A stretch of DNA of 64,000 nucleotides, taken from Ectopseudomonas alcaliphila. Lineage in GTDB: Bacteria > Pseudomonadota > Gammaproteobacteria > Pseudomonadales > Pseudomonadaceae. A program made the position numbers and the translations under genes. Every line of letters begins with the position of its first letter. Position 1 is the stretch's first letter. Under the pieces are notes generated by a model. The model had not been told where the DNA came from and made no database searches. It was given only the letters and a program-made list of their open reading frames with translations. Shown piece after piece: positions 56,032 through 64,000 of the stretch. The stretch lies in the NCBI RefSeq assembly GCF_900101755.1, contig NZ_FNAE01000001.1:186001-250000 (forward strand), written 5' to 3'.

Positions 56032-56502
56032 TCAAATACGCGGTTCCATACGACCAGCGCGATCGCGTCCATAGTCGCGGATCGGCAGGTCGTCGTCCTC
56101 TTCCATGCGCTCGCGCAGGGTGCGCGGGTCTTCGTCGGGCTCGGCGACATGCTCGGCCTGACGCCCTTTCCACCAACGCTCGATGGGCCAGCGAACAGCG
56201 ACGAACAGCAGATACACGGCGAGCGCGATCAGGCTGTAGAGCGCCAGATCGGCGACCGCACGCCAGGCGTTGTTACCGACCTTGAGCATTACATCCATGG
56301 CGGTGACCGCCAGTGCGGGCGCGAACAGCTCGCGCGCCGGGTCGACGATGGTCGGGCTGAACAGCAGCACGGCCATCAGCACCCGCAGCGGCTCGCGCAG
56401 ATAGCGCCACATCCAGCTGGTCAGGCGCATCCACACCAACAGGCAACCCAGGGCGGCAATCCCGTAGGCCGCCCAGGCCAGTAGGTAGTCGTTTTCATTC
56501 AT
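56032..56502 (-). CDS. Conserved Pseudomonas inner-membrane protein
   Basis: A 156-residue protein with three to four membrane helices (LLAWAAYGIAALGCLLVW; DLALYSLIALAVYLLFVAV) and a charged cytosolic C-terminus (DEDPRTLRERMEEDDDLP). Function unknown. Start ATG 56502 (MNENDYLLA); ATG 56505 directly before it is equally possible. The upstream extension to 56763 overlaps ptrB and is rejected. Confidence 0.7.
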   Translation of the reverse strand: MNENDYLLAWAAYGIAALGCLLVWMRLTSWMWRYLREPLRVLMAVLLFSPTIVDPARELFAPALAVTAMDVMLKVGNNAWRAVADLALYSLIALAVYLLFVAVRWPIERWWKGRQAEHVAEPDEDPRTLRERMEEDDDLPIRDYGRDRAGRMEPRI

Positions 56503-56610
56503 CATAAGCAGGCGCCGGCGTGGCAGGTCTGGCAAAGGGGCGCTTATGATAGCGGCTTTTGCCCAATGCGGCGCCCCTGCCGTCGCCCTCTCGTTCTCTG
56601 GAGCCACGCC

Positions 56611-58653
56611 ATGTCCTCTGCCCCCATCGCCCGCCAGGAAGCCGGCAACGACCCCTATCACTGGCTGGAAAACCGCGACAGCGACGAGGTGCTGGCGCAT
56701 CTGCAGGCAGAAAACGCTTACCTGGACGCCGTGCTGGAACCGCAACAGGCACTGCGCGAGCAATTGTTCGAGGAGATCAAGGGGCGCATTCGCGAGACCG
56801 ATCTGTCGCTACCGACACCCTGGGGCGACTACCTCTACTACCAGCGCACCACGGCCGGTGACGAGTATCCGCGGCACTATCGCTGCCGCCGCCCTGCCGA
56901 TGGCTCTCTGGACGTCGACGCGGCCAGCGAAGCGCTGCTGCTCGACCCCAACGCGCTGGCTGGCGGCGGTTTTCTTTCCGTCGGAGCGTTCAGCATCAGC
57001 CCTGACCAGCAGCGCCTGGCCTACAGCCTCGACAGCAGCGGCGACGAGATCTACCGCCTGTTCGTCAAGGAACTGGAGAGCGGCCAGATCAGCGAACTGC
57101 CCTTCGACGACTGCGACGGCAGCATGACCTGGGCGAACGACAGCCAGACGCTGTTCTTTACCGAGCTGGACGACACCCATCGTCCCTACAAGCTCTATCG
57201 TCACCGCCTCGGCGACGCCGCCGCCGAAGCAGTATTCGAGGAACCCGATGGCCGCTTCTTCCTGCACTGCTACCGCTCCAGTTCCGAGCGCCAGTTGATC
57301 CTGCAACTGGGCAGCAAGACCACCAGCGAAGTCTGGGTGCTCGACGCTCAGCAGCCGCAGAACGACTTCAATTGCCTGGCACCGCGCGAGGAAGGTCACG
57401 AGTACGATGTCGATCACGGCATGCTGGACGGTCAGTGGTGCTGGCTGATCCGCAGCAACCAGAGCGGCATCAACTTCGCGCTCTACCGCGCTACCGAGGA
57501 GCAGCCGCAACGCCCGCACTGGCAGCAGATTCGCGCCCATGACCCGCAGGTGATGCTCGAAGGCGCAACGCTGAACCAGCGCGCGCTCACCCTTGCCCTG
57601 CGCGAAGGTGGCCTGCCGATCCTCGAAGTGCAGCCGCAGGGCGTTGCAGCCTATCGCGTGCAACTGCCGGACGCGGCCTACAGCCTCTACGTGCAGGACA
57701 GCCTGGAGTTTCACAGCCCGGTGATCCGTCTGCGCTACGAAGCGCTGGGTCGCCCCGCGCAAGTACGCCAGCTGGATCTGGTGACAGGTGAACAACAGGT
57801 GCTCAAGCAGACGCCCGTGGAAGGCCCGTTCGATGCCGACGCCTATGAAAGTCGCCGCCTCTGGGCCAGCGCCGCCGACGGCACGCAGATACCGATCAGC
57901 CTGGTGGCGCGCCGTGACGTGTTCGCCGCAGGCAAGCCGGCGCCGCTCTATCTCTATGGTTACGGTGCCTACGGTGCGAGCCTTGACCCCTGGTTCTCCC
58001 ACGCCCGTCTGAGCCTGCTGGAGCGCGGTTTCGTCTTCGCTATCGCGCACATACGTGGCGGCGGCGAGATGGGTGAAGCCTGGTACCGCGCCGGCAAGCT
58101 CGAGCACAAACAGAACACCTTCGACGATTTCATCGCCAGCGCCGAGTGCCTGATCGCCGAAGGCCTGACCACCCCCGCGCAACTGGCGATCAGTGGTGGC
58201 AGTGCTGGCGGCCTGCTGATCGGCGCCGTGCTCAACCAGCGTCCCGAGCTGTTCGCTGCCGCCATCGCCGAGGTGCCTTTCGTCGACGTGCTCAACACCA
58301 TGCTCAACCCGGACCTGCCGCTGACCGTGACCGAATACGATGAATGGGGAGACCCGAACCAGACCGACGTATTCGCACGCATCAAGGCCTACGCACCCTA
58401 CGAGAACGTGCGCGCCCAGGCTTATCCGCCCATCCTCGCCGTCGCAGGCTACAACGACAGCCGTGTGCAGTATTGGGAAGCGGCCAAATGGGTGGCCAAA
58501 CTGCGCCGCGACAAGACCGACGCCAACCTGCTACTGCTCAAGACCGACCTCGGCGCCGGCCATGGTGGTATGAGCGGACGCTATCAGGGCATCAAGGATG
58601 TGGCGCTGGAGTATGCCTTCCTGTTCCGTGTGCTCGGGATAGCACACCCGTAG
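56611..58653 (+). CDS. ptrB: Oligopeptidase B (S9 family serine peptidase)
   Basis: A 680-residue prolyl-oligopeptidase-family enzyme that cuts short peptides after Arg/Lys. Beta-propeller N-terminal domain from NDPYHWLENRDS; hydrolase domain with GYGAYGASLDPWF, HIRGGGEMG, nucleophile Ser531 (ISGGSAGGLL), Asp (GYNDSRVQYWE) and His (GAGHGGMSGRY). ATG 56611 has TGGAG nearby. The stop TAG is the first three bases of the following TAGGAGCGG repeat. Confidence 0.92.
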   Translation: MSSAPIARQEAGNDPYHWLENRDSDEVLAHLQAENAYLDAVLEPQQALREQLFEEIKGRIRETDLSLPTPWGDYLYYQRTTAGDEYPRHYRCRRPADGSLDVDAASEALLLDPNALAGGGFLSVGAFSISPDQQRLAYSLDSSGDEIYRLFVKELESGQISELPFDDCDGSMTWANDSQTLFFTELDDTHRPYKLYRHRLGDAAAEAVFEEPDGRFFLHCYRSSSERQLILQLGSKTTSEVWVLDAQQPQNDFNCLAPREEGHEYDVDHGMLDGQWCWLIRSNQSGINFALYRATEEQPQRPHWQQIRAHDPQVMLEGATLNQRALTLALREGGLPILEVQPQGVAAYRVQLPDAAYSLYVQDSLEFHSPVIRLRYEALGRPAQVRQLDLVTGEQQVLKQTPVEGPFDADAYESRRLWASAADGTQIPISLVARRDVFAAGKPAPLYLYGYGAYGASLDPWFSHARLSLLERGFVFAIAHIRGGGEMGEAWYRAGKLEHKQNTFDDFIASAECLIAEGLTTPAQLAISGGSAGGLLIGAVLNQRPELFAAAIAEVPFVDVLNTMLNPDLPLTVTEYDEWGDPNQTDVFARIKAYAPYENVRAQAYPPILAVAGYNDSRVQYWEAAKWVAKLRRDKTDANLLLLKTDLGAGHGGMSGRYQGIKDVALEYAFLFRVLGIAHP

Positions 58654-58719
58654 GAGCGGTTGGGCGGCATTCCGCTTCAGCCGCGACTCCCCAAGCATCG
58701 CGGCTGAAGCCGCTCCTAC
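58651..58719. repeat. TAGGAGCGG nested palindrome
   Basis: Outer arms TAGGAGCGG / CCGCTCCTA and inner arms CTTCAGCCGCGA / TCGCGGCTGAAG; a common Pseudomonas intergenic repeat that may terminate ptrB and the convergent small gene. Confidence 0.8.
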
Positions 58720-58730
58720 AGAACCGACGA

Positions 58731-59045
58731 TCAGTCCTGCTTGCGTTGCCCGTCCAACCCCTGACTGTTACGGCGCATCTGCTCATCCAGTTGCGGAATT
58801 GGCTGATCGCCATTGGATCGGGGCGTTGCGCCAGGAAGGGGTTGCCCCTGCGGCGGAGGCAAAAGGGGCGCCGATCCCTGGCGCTTGATCGGTACCGCAG
58901 TCGAGGGCTGGCCATAAGGCTGCGGGGTTGCCGTACCCGGCGAGCCGGCCTCCGGCGCAGACGGCATGCGCGCCGGTTGCTGCGCCCATGACAGCGTAGC
59001 GAGGCTGGACGCCAGGATCATCGCGGCAAGACGGGGGATACGCAT
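58731..59045 (-). CDS. Secreted proline-rich hypothetical protein
   Basis: A 104-residue protein with signal peptide (cleavage after LSWA) and a Pro/Gln/Ser-rich, low-complexity mature part (PLLPPPQGQPLPGA). No lipobox cysteine, so periplasmic or outer surface. No family recognised. Confidence 0.65.
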   Translation of the reverse strand: MRIPRLAAMILASSLATLSWAQQPARMPSAPEAGSPGTATPQPYGQPSTAVPIKRQGSAPLLPPPQGQPLPGATPRSNGDQPIPQLDEQMRRNSQGLDGQRKQD

Positions 59046-59120
59046 GATGGCTCTCCTGCTCGACTGGCTTTCGTTCTATTCTGGCAACACCTGCCCACGA
59101 ACGTTCCAGTGAATTGCCTC

Positions 59121-59474
59121 ATGACACCGACCAGCAAGCTCGACAAGATCCTCGCCGAAGCCCAGCAACGCCGCGAAACCAGCTACAGGGAAAAGGCGCT
59201 GCGCATGTATCCGCACATCTGCGGCCGATGCGGCCGCGAATTCAGCGGCAAGCGCCTGAGCGAGCTGACCGTGCACCACCGTGACCACAACCACGACAAC
59301 AACCCGGAAGACGGCTCCAACTGGGAGCTGCTGTGCCTGTACTGCCACGACAACGAGCACCAGCGCCAGGTCGATTTGCATTACCAGAAGGAAGAAGCTG
59401 CCAGCGCCGGCTCTGGCAGCAAGGTCACGCACAAGGGGTTGGCCGGGCTGGCCGATCTGCTGAAAAAGTCCTGA
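59121..59474 (+). CDS. YajD-type HNH nuclease
   Basis: A 117-residue HNH protein: CGRCGREF, TVHHRDHNHDNNPEDGSNWELLCLYCHDNEH with the zinc Cys pairs and catalytic His. The family's activity is putative endonuclease. ATG 59121 (MTPTSKLDKI) is preferred to GTG 59109. Confidence 0.88.
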   Translation: MTPTSKLDKILAEAQQRRETSYREKALRMYPHICGRCGREFSGKRLSELTVHHRDHNHDNNPEDGSNWELLCLYCHDNEHQRQVDLHYQKEEAASAGSGSKVTHKGLAGLADLLKKS

Positions 59475-59477
59475 GTA

Positions 59478-62036
59478 TCAGAAGAATCTCGTGACACTGA
59501 TCTTGGCATTGCGCCCCTGGCTGTAGACGCGATCACCACTGAGTGCTGGTTGATAGAAACGGTTGAACAGATTGTCCACCACGAAGTTCACCTCGGTACC
59601 TTTCAAACCAGCCTGCTGCGGTATCCAGCTGGCAAATACTCGATGAGTGTCATAACTGGCATTGTCGAAGTGATCGTAAAACGTGTCCCCAACCGAACTG
59701 CCCATACCCCCGGAATATCTATCGCTGGGCAGTCGGTCGGTCTTGCGCACGAACTCGCCCTGCCAACCCAGCCGCATATCCGCCTCGGGAATTTTCACTC
59801 CCAAAGTAGCCACCCACTTCGCTGGCTGAATACCCCGCGCCCAGACATCCGGCCCCCAAGGATTGGTGTAAGCCCCCTCATGCTCGCCGCTCATCCACGA
59901 ATAGGACAGGGCACCGAATACACGGGCGCTGTCATAGAAGCTCTCGACCTCGAACCCCTCAATGGTCAGATCACCAATGTTGCGATAGTTACCCTGGGGC
60001 AAGTAGGCCCCGCAACTACCCGACAGGGTACCGTTGCTAGCGGCCTGTTCTGCACAGCCTACGCCCACGTTCTTGAAGATTTCGTCCTTGATCTTGTTAC
60101 GAAACAACGTGGTACGGACCTGCAGGCTGTCGCCATTGACCAAGAGATCACCTAGATTGACCACGCTACCGAAGCGCAGGGCATGGATTCGCTCGGGGTC
60201 GAGATCGCGACTGGTTGCCGGTCGAGTCGTACTGTTCTGTACTTCGTACTGCTCATCTATCAGCGGAGCACGCCAGGTCTGCGTGTAATCGGCAAAGAAG
60301 CCCAGCTGCTCGGTTGCACGCCAGAACAACGAAAGACGCGGAGACCAGCCCGAATAACTTTGGCTGCTGTAATCATGCCCTCTGGCACTGTTGTTATAGA
60401 CGGGAGCCAGATTAGGCTCACCTTCATTGCGAACACTGTCAAAACGCATCGATGGCGTAATCGTCAGACGGCCGTAGTCGAGCACATCCTGCACATAGAA
60501 ACTGTGAGTCAGTTGCTCGCCGCTGGGCATGAAGGTCGGCTGAAAACGGCCAAAATTGTAATTGGCATTGTTGTAGGTACTGGTGTCGATATACATCCGA
60601 GTATCGCGGTTGTGCTTGCGCCATGCCCCACCCAATGTCAATTCATGGGAAAACACCCCCGTGTCGAAGCGGCTGGTGTTGCGCAACTCAACGACCTTAT
60701 CCCGGTATGCGGTATCCATTTTTCGCCCACCGGTTGCGACTTGTACAAACGCACTTTGCTCACGCTCATCGACCTGTTCGACCTTTGACTGCGCATAGCT
60801 GAAGGTCAGATCGACCCAGGGGTTATCCAGTGGCTGGAAGTGATACTTGCTCGCCCATGTCGTATCGATAGTTTCCCGGTGGGCCAGGAAACGACGCAAC
60901 GCGCCTTCATACCCGTACTGGTTGATATTGCTCTGGGTAGGAGGCGTTGGGTAACTGGAAGAAGAGAACGGGGTCCACCTTGTACTTTTCGAGCGCGACC
61001 AGGAAAGGTTGACGTCATGCTCCTCGGTAGGATGCAAGTTGAGTTTGAATAAGCCGGCAGCCAAATCCTGAGACGTGTTCGGCAAACGCTGCGGATTGAT
61101 TGGATAACGATTGTCCGGATCAGGAATGGTGTCAGCGAGTTTGATATCCCGACCGTCACGCCCGGTCAGGTAAAGCAGCGAATCAGCAAAGCCGTCGTCG
61201 GTTCGACCATACACTGCGCCACTGTATATCTTCTGTTGATCATTACTGTGATAGCCGTACTTGAGCATGGCACCCGCGTTGCGGCCTTCCTGCAGCAAGT
61301 CCTGTGCATCCTTGGTCTCCATATGGACGGTGCCACCAAACCCACCATTGCCGGTAAATACCGAGTGAGGCCCCTTGTCCACCTCGATGCTCTTGATCAG
61401 CTCAGGCTCGATGAACACCGTCCCCTGCTGATAGCGTTCGAAACCGCTCTTGGTCGCACCATCCAGGGTGAAGGGAACATCCTCTGCATCACCCAACCCC
61501 CAGATATTCATGGTCTGACCACCCGGCTTCGGCGAGCCCCCCATGCTCACACCAGGCAGGGTCTGCAGCAGGCTGGGAACATTGTCAGCCTGCCGCTGCT
61601 CGATTTCTCTGCTGGTCAAGGTCGAACGCCCGACGTTGCTGGAGTCGACCTGGCGACCATCACCCACGATGCTCACCGAACCCAGCTCGATGGTATTTTC
61701 GTCACGCGCCGTGACGGCCTGCTGGCGCACCACGAAACCACCTGGGGTCACCACCAATTCAAGACCACTGCCTAGCAGCAACTGGTGCAGCGCCTCTACC
61801 GGCTCGTAGCGCCCACGCAGCGCACGTCCTTGCAGCCCTTGCACCTGATCGCTCTCGAAAAAGATCTGCAGCTGTCCTTGACGGGCCAGGGCTGTCAACG
61901 CACTACCCATAGGTTGAGCGGCAAGCTCGAAGTCACGGGGCTGCGCCTGAGCGATGGTGCTCATCAGGCAACCGATCATCAGTGAGGCACCAGCAGATGC
62001 GCATCTCCGGTCATGTGGCAAAAGGCGGGTTTTCAT
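59478..62036 (-). CDS. HasR-like TonB-dependent haem receptor with signalling domain
   Basis: A 852-residue outer-membrane receptor. Signal peptide, secretin/TonB short N-terminal (STN) signalling domain (DFELAAQPMGSALTALARQGQLQIFFE), plug (VPSLLQTLPGVSMGG), TonB-dependent barrel ending FF-type aromatic (NAKISVTRFF). HasR-like, haemoglobin-type segments (ETKDAQDLL; YPINPQRLPN). The STN domain fits with FecR/FecI encoded upstream, so ligand binding should activate its own transcription. No HasA haemophore gene is in view. GGAG before ATG 62036. Confidence 0.85.
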   Translation of the reverse strand: MKTRLLPHDRRCASAGASLMIGCLMSTIAQAQPRDFELAAQPMGSALTALARQGQLQIFFESDQVQGLQGRALRGRYEPVEALHQLLLGSGLELVVTPGGFVVRQQAVTARDENTIELGSVSIVGDGRQVDSSNVGRSTLTSREIEQRQADNVPSLLQTLPGVSMGGSPKPGGQTMNIWGLGDAEDVPFTLDGATKSGFERYQQGTVFIEPELIKSIEVDKGPHSVFTGNGGFGGTVHMETKDAQDLLQEGRNAGAMLKYGYHSNDQQKIYSGAVYGRTDDGFADSLLYLTGRDGRDIKLADTIPDPDNRYPINPQRLPNTSQDLAAGLFKLNLHPTEEHDVNLSWSRSKSTRWTPFSSSSYPTPPTQSNINQYGYEGALRRFLAHRETIDTTWASKYHFQPLDNPWVDLTFSYAQSKVEQVDEREQSAFVQVATGGRKMDTAYRDKVVELRNTSRFDTGVFSHELTLGGAWRKHNRDTRMYIDTSTYNNANYNFGRFQPTFMPSGEQLTHSFYVQDVLDYGRLTITPSMRFDSVRNEGEPNLAPVYNNSARGHDYSSQSYSGWSPRLSLFWRATEQLGFFADYTQTWRAPLIDEQYEVQNSTTRPATSRDLDPERIHALRFGSVVNLGDLLVNGDSLQVRTTLFRNKIKDEIFKNVGVGCAEQAASNGTLSGSCGAYLPQGNYRNIGDLTIEGFEVESFYDSARVFGALSYSWMSGEHEGAYTNPWGPDVWARGIQPAKWVATLGVKIPEADMRLGWQGEFVRKTDRLPSDRYSGGMGSSVGDTFYDHFDNASYDTHRVFASWIPQQAGLKGTEVNFVVDNLFNRFYQPALSGDRVYSQGRNAKISVTRFF

Positions 62037-62134
62037 CCAGATCTCCACTACATTACGGCACCACCACGGCATGAGGTGGGCGGAATGGGAGACGGTTAAA
62101 TGACAAAAACCCACATATGCGAATGAAAATATTT

Positions 62135-63085
62135 TTAATCTTTCGCTTTCACCACTCGAACACTGCCATCATCCGAACGCTCCAGCGCCACAGGCAACAT
62201 GACTGGCAGCGCCGCAAGAAAATCATCGGGCCGCGCAAGATCAACGCTACCGGAAACCTGTCTATTGGCCAGAGAAGCATCACCGAGCGAGACTGGAGCA
62301 GTACGATACTGCGACAGTTCATCCAGCAATTGCGCCAATGGCAATTGCTGAAAAAGCAGGCGTCCCGACCGCCAACTGGCCACCTCATCCTCGGCAACCC
62401 GCGAACGTAGCAGCTCGCCACGAGCCTGCTCGTAGACCGCGCGATCTCCTGCCAGCAGCTCCGTCAGCACTGCCCCTTCCTGCGGACGCAGAGCGACTCG
62501 TCCCTGTTCCACTGTCACGATCAGATGCTCGCTACCACGACGCACATCGAAACGCGTTCCGAGCACCGTTACGCTGCCCTCTCCGACCTGCACATGAAAG
62601 GGCCGCTGCTCATCCCTAGCCACGCTGAAATACGCCTGCCCCTGCAAAAGCTCGACCTCGCGTCGATCCGGCAGCAAGCGAACCTCCAGACGGGTGTTGC
62701 GATTGAGATGAATATGACTTCCATCACCCAGGGTCACCTCGCGAGGCTCCGTGGAACCGCTCACTAGGGTGAGCTCCACGTCCTGCGGACCATCCAGCCA
62801 GACAGGCAGCAACGCCAGCAATCCAAGGCAGGCCGCCACGGCCAACGAACGCCAACGCGGACGGCGCAGCCGGCGAGTCACACAAGCTCGTGGCCTGGGC
62901 AGATGGGCCATGTCCTGCCAAAGCAACTGCAGATCGGCGAAAGCCTGGGCATTGGCCGGATCGGCCGCAAGCCAGGCCTGAAACCGAACCTCGTCCTGTG
63001 CATCGAACGCATCACCACTGCGGCGGGCGAACCAGCTGGCCGCCTGCTCATCAGGCCGCATCACATCGATTCGGTTCTCGCTCAT
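62135..63085 (-). CDS. FecR-family anti-sigma factor
   Basis: A 316-residue transmembrane regulator: cytoplasmic DUF4880 part (EQAASWFARRSGDAFDAQDE), one helix (SLAVAACLGLLALLPVWL), periplasmic FecR domain (SGSTEPREVTLGDGSHIHLN) and C-terminal DUF4974-like part that talks to the receptor's STN domain. Overlaps the sigma-factor stop (ATGA). Confidence 0.92.
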   Translation of the reverse strand: MSENRIDVMRPDEQAASWFARRSGDAFDAQDEVRFQAWLAADPANAQAFADLQLLWQDMAHLPRPRACVTRRLRRPRWRSLAVAACLGLLALLPVWLDGPQDVELTLVSGSTEPREVTLGDGSHIHLNRNTRLEVRLLPDRREVELLQGQAYFSVARDEQRPFHVQVGEGSVTVLGTRFDVRRGSEHLIVTVEQGRVALRPQEGAVLTELLAGDRAVYEQARGELLRSRVAEDEVASWRSGRLLFQQLPLAQLLDELSQYRTAPVSLGDASLANRQVSGSVDLARPDDFLAALPVMLPVALERSDDGSVRVVKAKD

Positions 63086-63654
63086 TGCTCATCCGTCCCT
63101 GTCTCACGCGCCAGCTGCTGCTTGCAATGCAACAAGGCGGCAGCAATGTGCTTCTCCACCATGCTCAGGGAAATGCCCATACGCGCAGCCACCTGATTTT
63201 GCGACAGACCTTCGAAACGGTGAAGGATCAAGGCTTCGCGTCGCCTGGGCGGCAGGTCCTCCAGCACCCGAGCCAATTGTCGCAGCCGCTGCTGCTGATC
63301 GAGACGTTCCAGTGGACTAGGCTGTACCGCTGCGGTATCTGCAATTACCTCTAATGGCTCGATTTGCCCCTGACGTTGCTGGCGACGCCAGTGATCACGC
63401 AGCAGATTGCGGGCAATATGAAAAAGAAAGGCGCGAGGCTGCTCAACACCATTGCGATCACGCCACCCTAACCACTGGGCGAACGCATCCTGAGCCAGAT
63501 CAGCAGCATCGGCCTGACTCTCCAGACGTTTGCGAAAGAAATGCGTCAGTTCGGCATGGACGCTGCGATAAACGGAAGAGAAGGTGCCGCGAAACTGCTC
63601 ATCCACGGACTGCACCACTGGGCAAGGTGCCACAGACTGCCTGCACGAGACCAC
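63082..63654 (-). CDS. FecI-type ECF sigma factor
   Basis: A 190-residue ECF sigma: region 2 (ADAADLAQDAFAQWLGW, AFLFHIARNLLRDHWRR) and region 4 (LEDLPPRRREALILHRFEGLSQNQVAARMGIS). Start uncertain: GTG 63654 as listed or an in-frame GTG at 63606. Behind a Fur box, so iron starvation should allow its expression, which in turn drives the receptor gene. Confidence 0.9.
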   Translation of the reverse strand: MVSCRQSVAPCPVVQSVDEQFRGTFSSVYRSVHAELTHFFRKRLESQADAADLAQDAFAQWLGWRDRNGVEQPRAFLFHIARNLLRDHWRRQQRQGQIEPLEVIADTAAVQPSPLERLDQQQRLRQLARVLEDLPPRRREALILHRFEGLSQNQVAARMGISLSMVEKHIAAALLHCKQQLARETGTDEQ

Positions 63655-63665
63655 CTGACTGTAAA

Positions 63666-63683
63666 AGGCGCCCGAAAGCGCCT
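63666..63683 (-). other. Hairpin between the Fur box and fecI
   Basis: AGGCGC-N6-GCGCCT followed by TTTT on the minus strand. Lies between the Fur box and the sigma gene start, so it is either a terminator of the gene at 63734 or part of the sigma gene's 5' leader. Confidence 0.5.
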
Positions 63684-63685
63684 AT

Positions 63686-63706
63686 AAATGATAATAAATA
63701 TCATTT
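63686..63706. promoter_or_regulatory. Fur box upstream of the fecI-type gene
   Basis: AAATGATA-N5-TATCATTT is a perfect 8-bp dyad that fits the AT-rich Fur consensus with its TGATAAT core. A TTGACT -35-like sequence on the minus strand lies at 63727-63732. Expected to shut off the sigma gene under iron-rich conditions. Confidence 0.75.
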
Positions 63707-63733
63707 AACAGCCATTGTCATATGCTAGTCAAC

Positions 63734-64000
63734 TCAGCGCAGCAACCGCGTATCCAGCGTCTTCGACGGACCGCCGATGACGTTCTCGGTGATGTCGATG
63801 AAGTCCTTGGTGCTGACCCGGTCCAGACGCATCAGTCCACGGGTCACGTCATCCAAGGACAAGTTGCCCTTGTCTTTGGTCTTCTGCCGAATTTCCCGGT
63901 CCAGCTCCTGCAGCAGCAGCACCGCACGTGCGGTGACGGGGCCGCTGGCATTGTCGGTGCGCAGGCTGTTGACCGGCTTGCTCCAGCGAATCAGCTGCTC
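63734..64000 (-). CDS. C-terminal end of a protein running off the window
   Basis: The frame is open to the edge (89 codons). The tail LLLQELDREIRQKTKDKGNLSLDDVTRGL resembles the C-terminal region of M1/M61-type peptidases (DLEIR ... SLDDVMR), but the metal-binding motif would lie outside the window, so this is only a suggestion. Read on the minus strand, it precedes the Fur box. Confidence 0.5.
   Translation of the reverse strand, partial: EQLIRWSKPVNSLRTDNASGPVTARAVLLLQELDREIRQKTKDKGNLSLDDVTRGLMRLDRVSTKDFIDITENVIGGPSKTLDTRLLR

Overview
The window reads as chromosome of a Pseudomonas in the P. mendocina/P. alcaliphila/P. aeruginosa neighbourhood. It is GC-rich and dense, with short Shine-Dalgarno-led operons, and carries many of the interspersed palindromes typical of the genus. 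The gene orders plpD - fimV-like - marR - GGDEF - recQ and cysK - DUF748 - moxR - vWA resemble P. aeruginosa PA3339-PA3344 and PA2709-PA2706. That synteny is recalled from memory, not searched. No tRNA, rRNA, CRISPR array, intact insertion sequence or prophage was seen.

Layout. 0.2-11.7 kb: housekeeping genes (CsaA-like tRNA-binding protein, EamA exporter, Rdx/SelT-like protein, PlpD patatin autotransporter, FimV-like protein, MarR regulator, HsbD-like diguanylate cyclase, RecQ, YecA, YbaN). 11.9-28.6 kb: a complete Lap biofilm-adhesion locus. It holds the periplasmic protease LapG, the c-di-GMP receptor LapD, a 2703-residue LapA-type adhesin with a TAAG cleavage motif, and a divergent type I secretion operon lapE-lapB-lapC. 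28.9-31.1 kb: a DTW-domain tRNA modification enzyme and an Aer-type chemoreceptor.

31.2-44.4 kb: a metabolic island for a guanidino-type compound. It has a LysR regulator; an operon of TIM-barrel isomerase, 2-oxoglutarate/Fe(II) oxygenase, polar amino acid ABC transporter (binding protein plus a fused permease-ATPase) and class II aldolase; then GbuA-type guanidinobutyrase, YjiH-like membrane protein, a TPP decarboxylase like 2-ketoarginine decarboxylase, an NCS1 permease and a metallo-beta-lactamase-fold hydrolase. Two near-matching palindromic operators sit in front of the two operons and suggest co-regulation. This island is my best candidate for an undescribed system.

44.4-63.7 kb: a 42-codon small gene, AceK, a second EamA exporter, CysK, a DUF748 protein, a MoxR/CoxE-like pair interrupted by two small genes, several envelope proteins, class II amidotransferase, HIT protein, oligopeptidase B, YajD nuclease, and an iron/haem cell-surface signalling set (FecI-type sigma, FecR-type anti-sigma, HasR-like receptor) behind a good Fur box. 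The right edge cuts a gene running off the window.

How it fits together: the c-di-GMP enzymes and the Lap locus form an attachment/detachment module (LapD senses c-di-GMP and restrains LapG, which otherwise clips the adhesin). The guanidino island is a nitrogen/carbon scavenging module. The HasR/FecR/FecI set is an iron-stress module. Repeats cluster in intergenic gaps and in several places form the end of the neighbouring gene.
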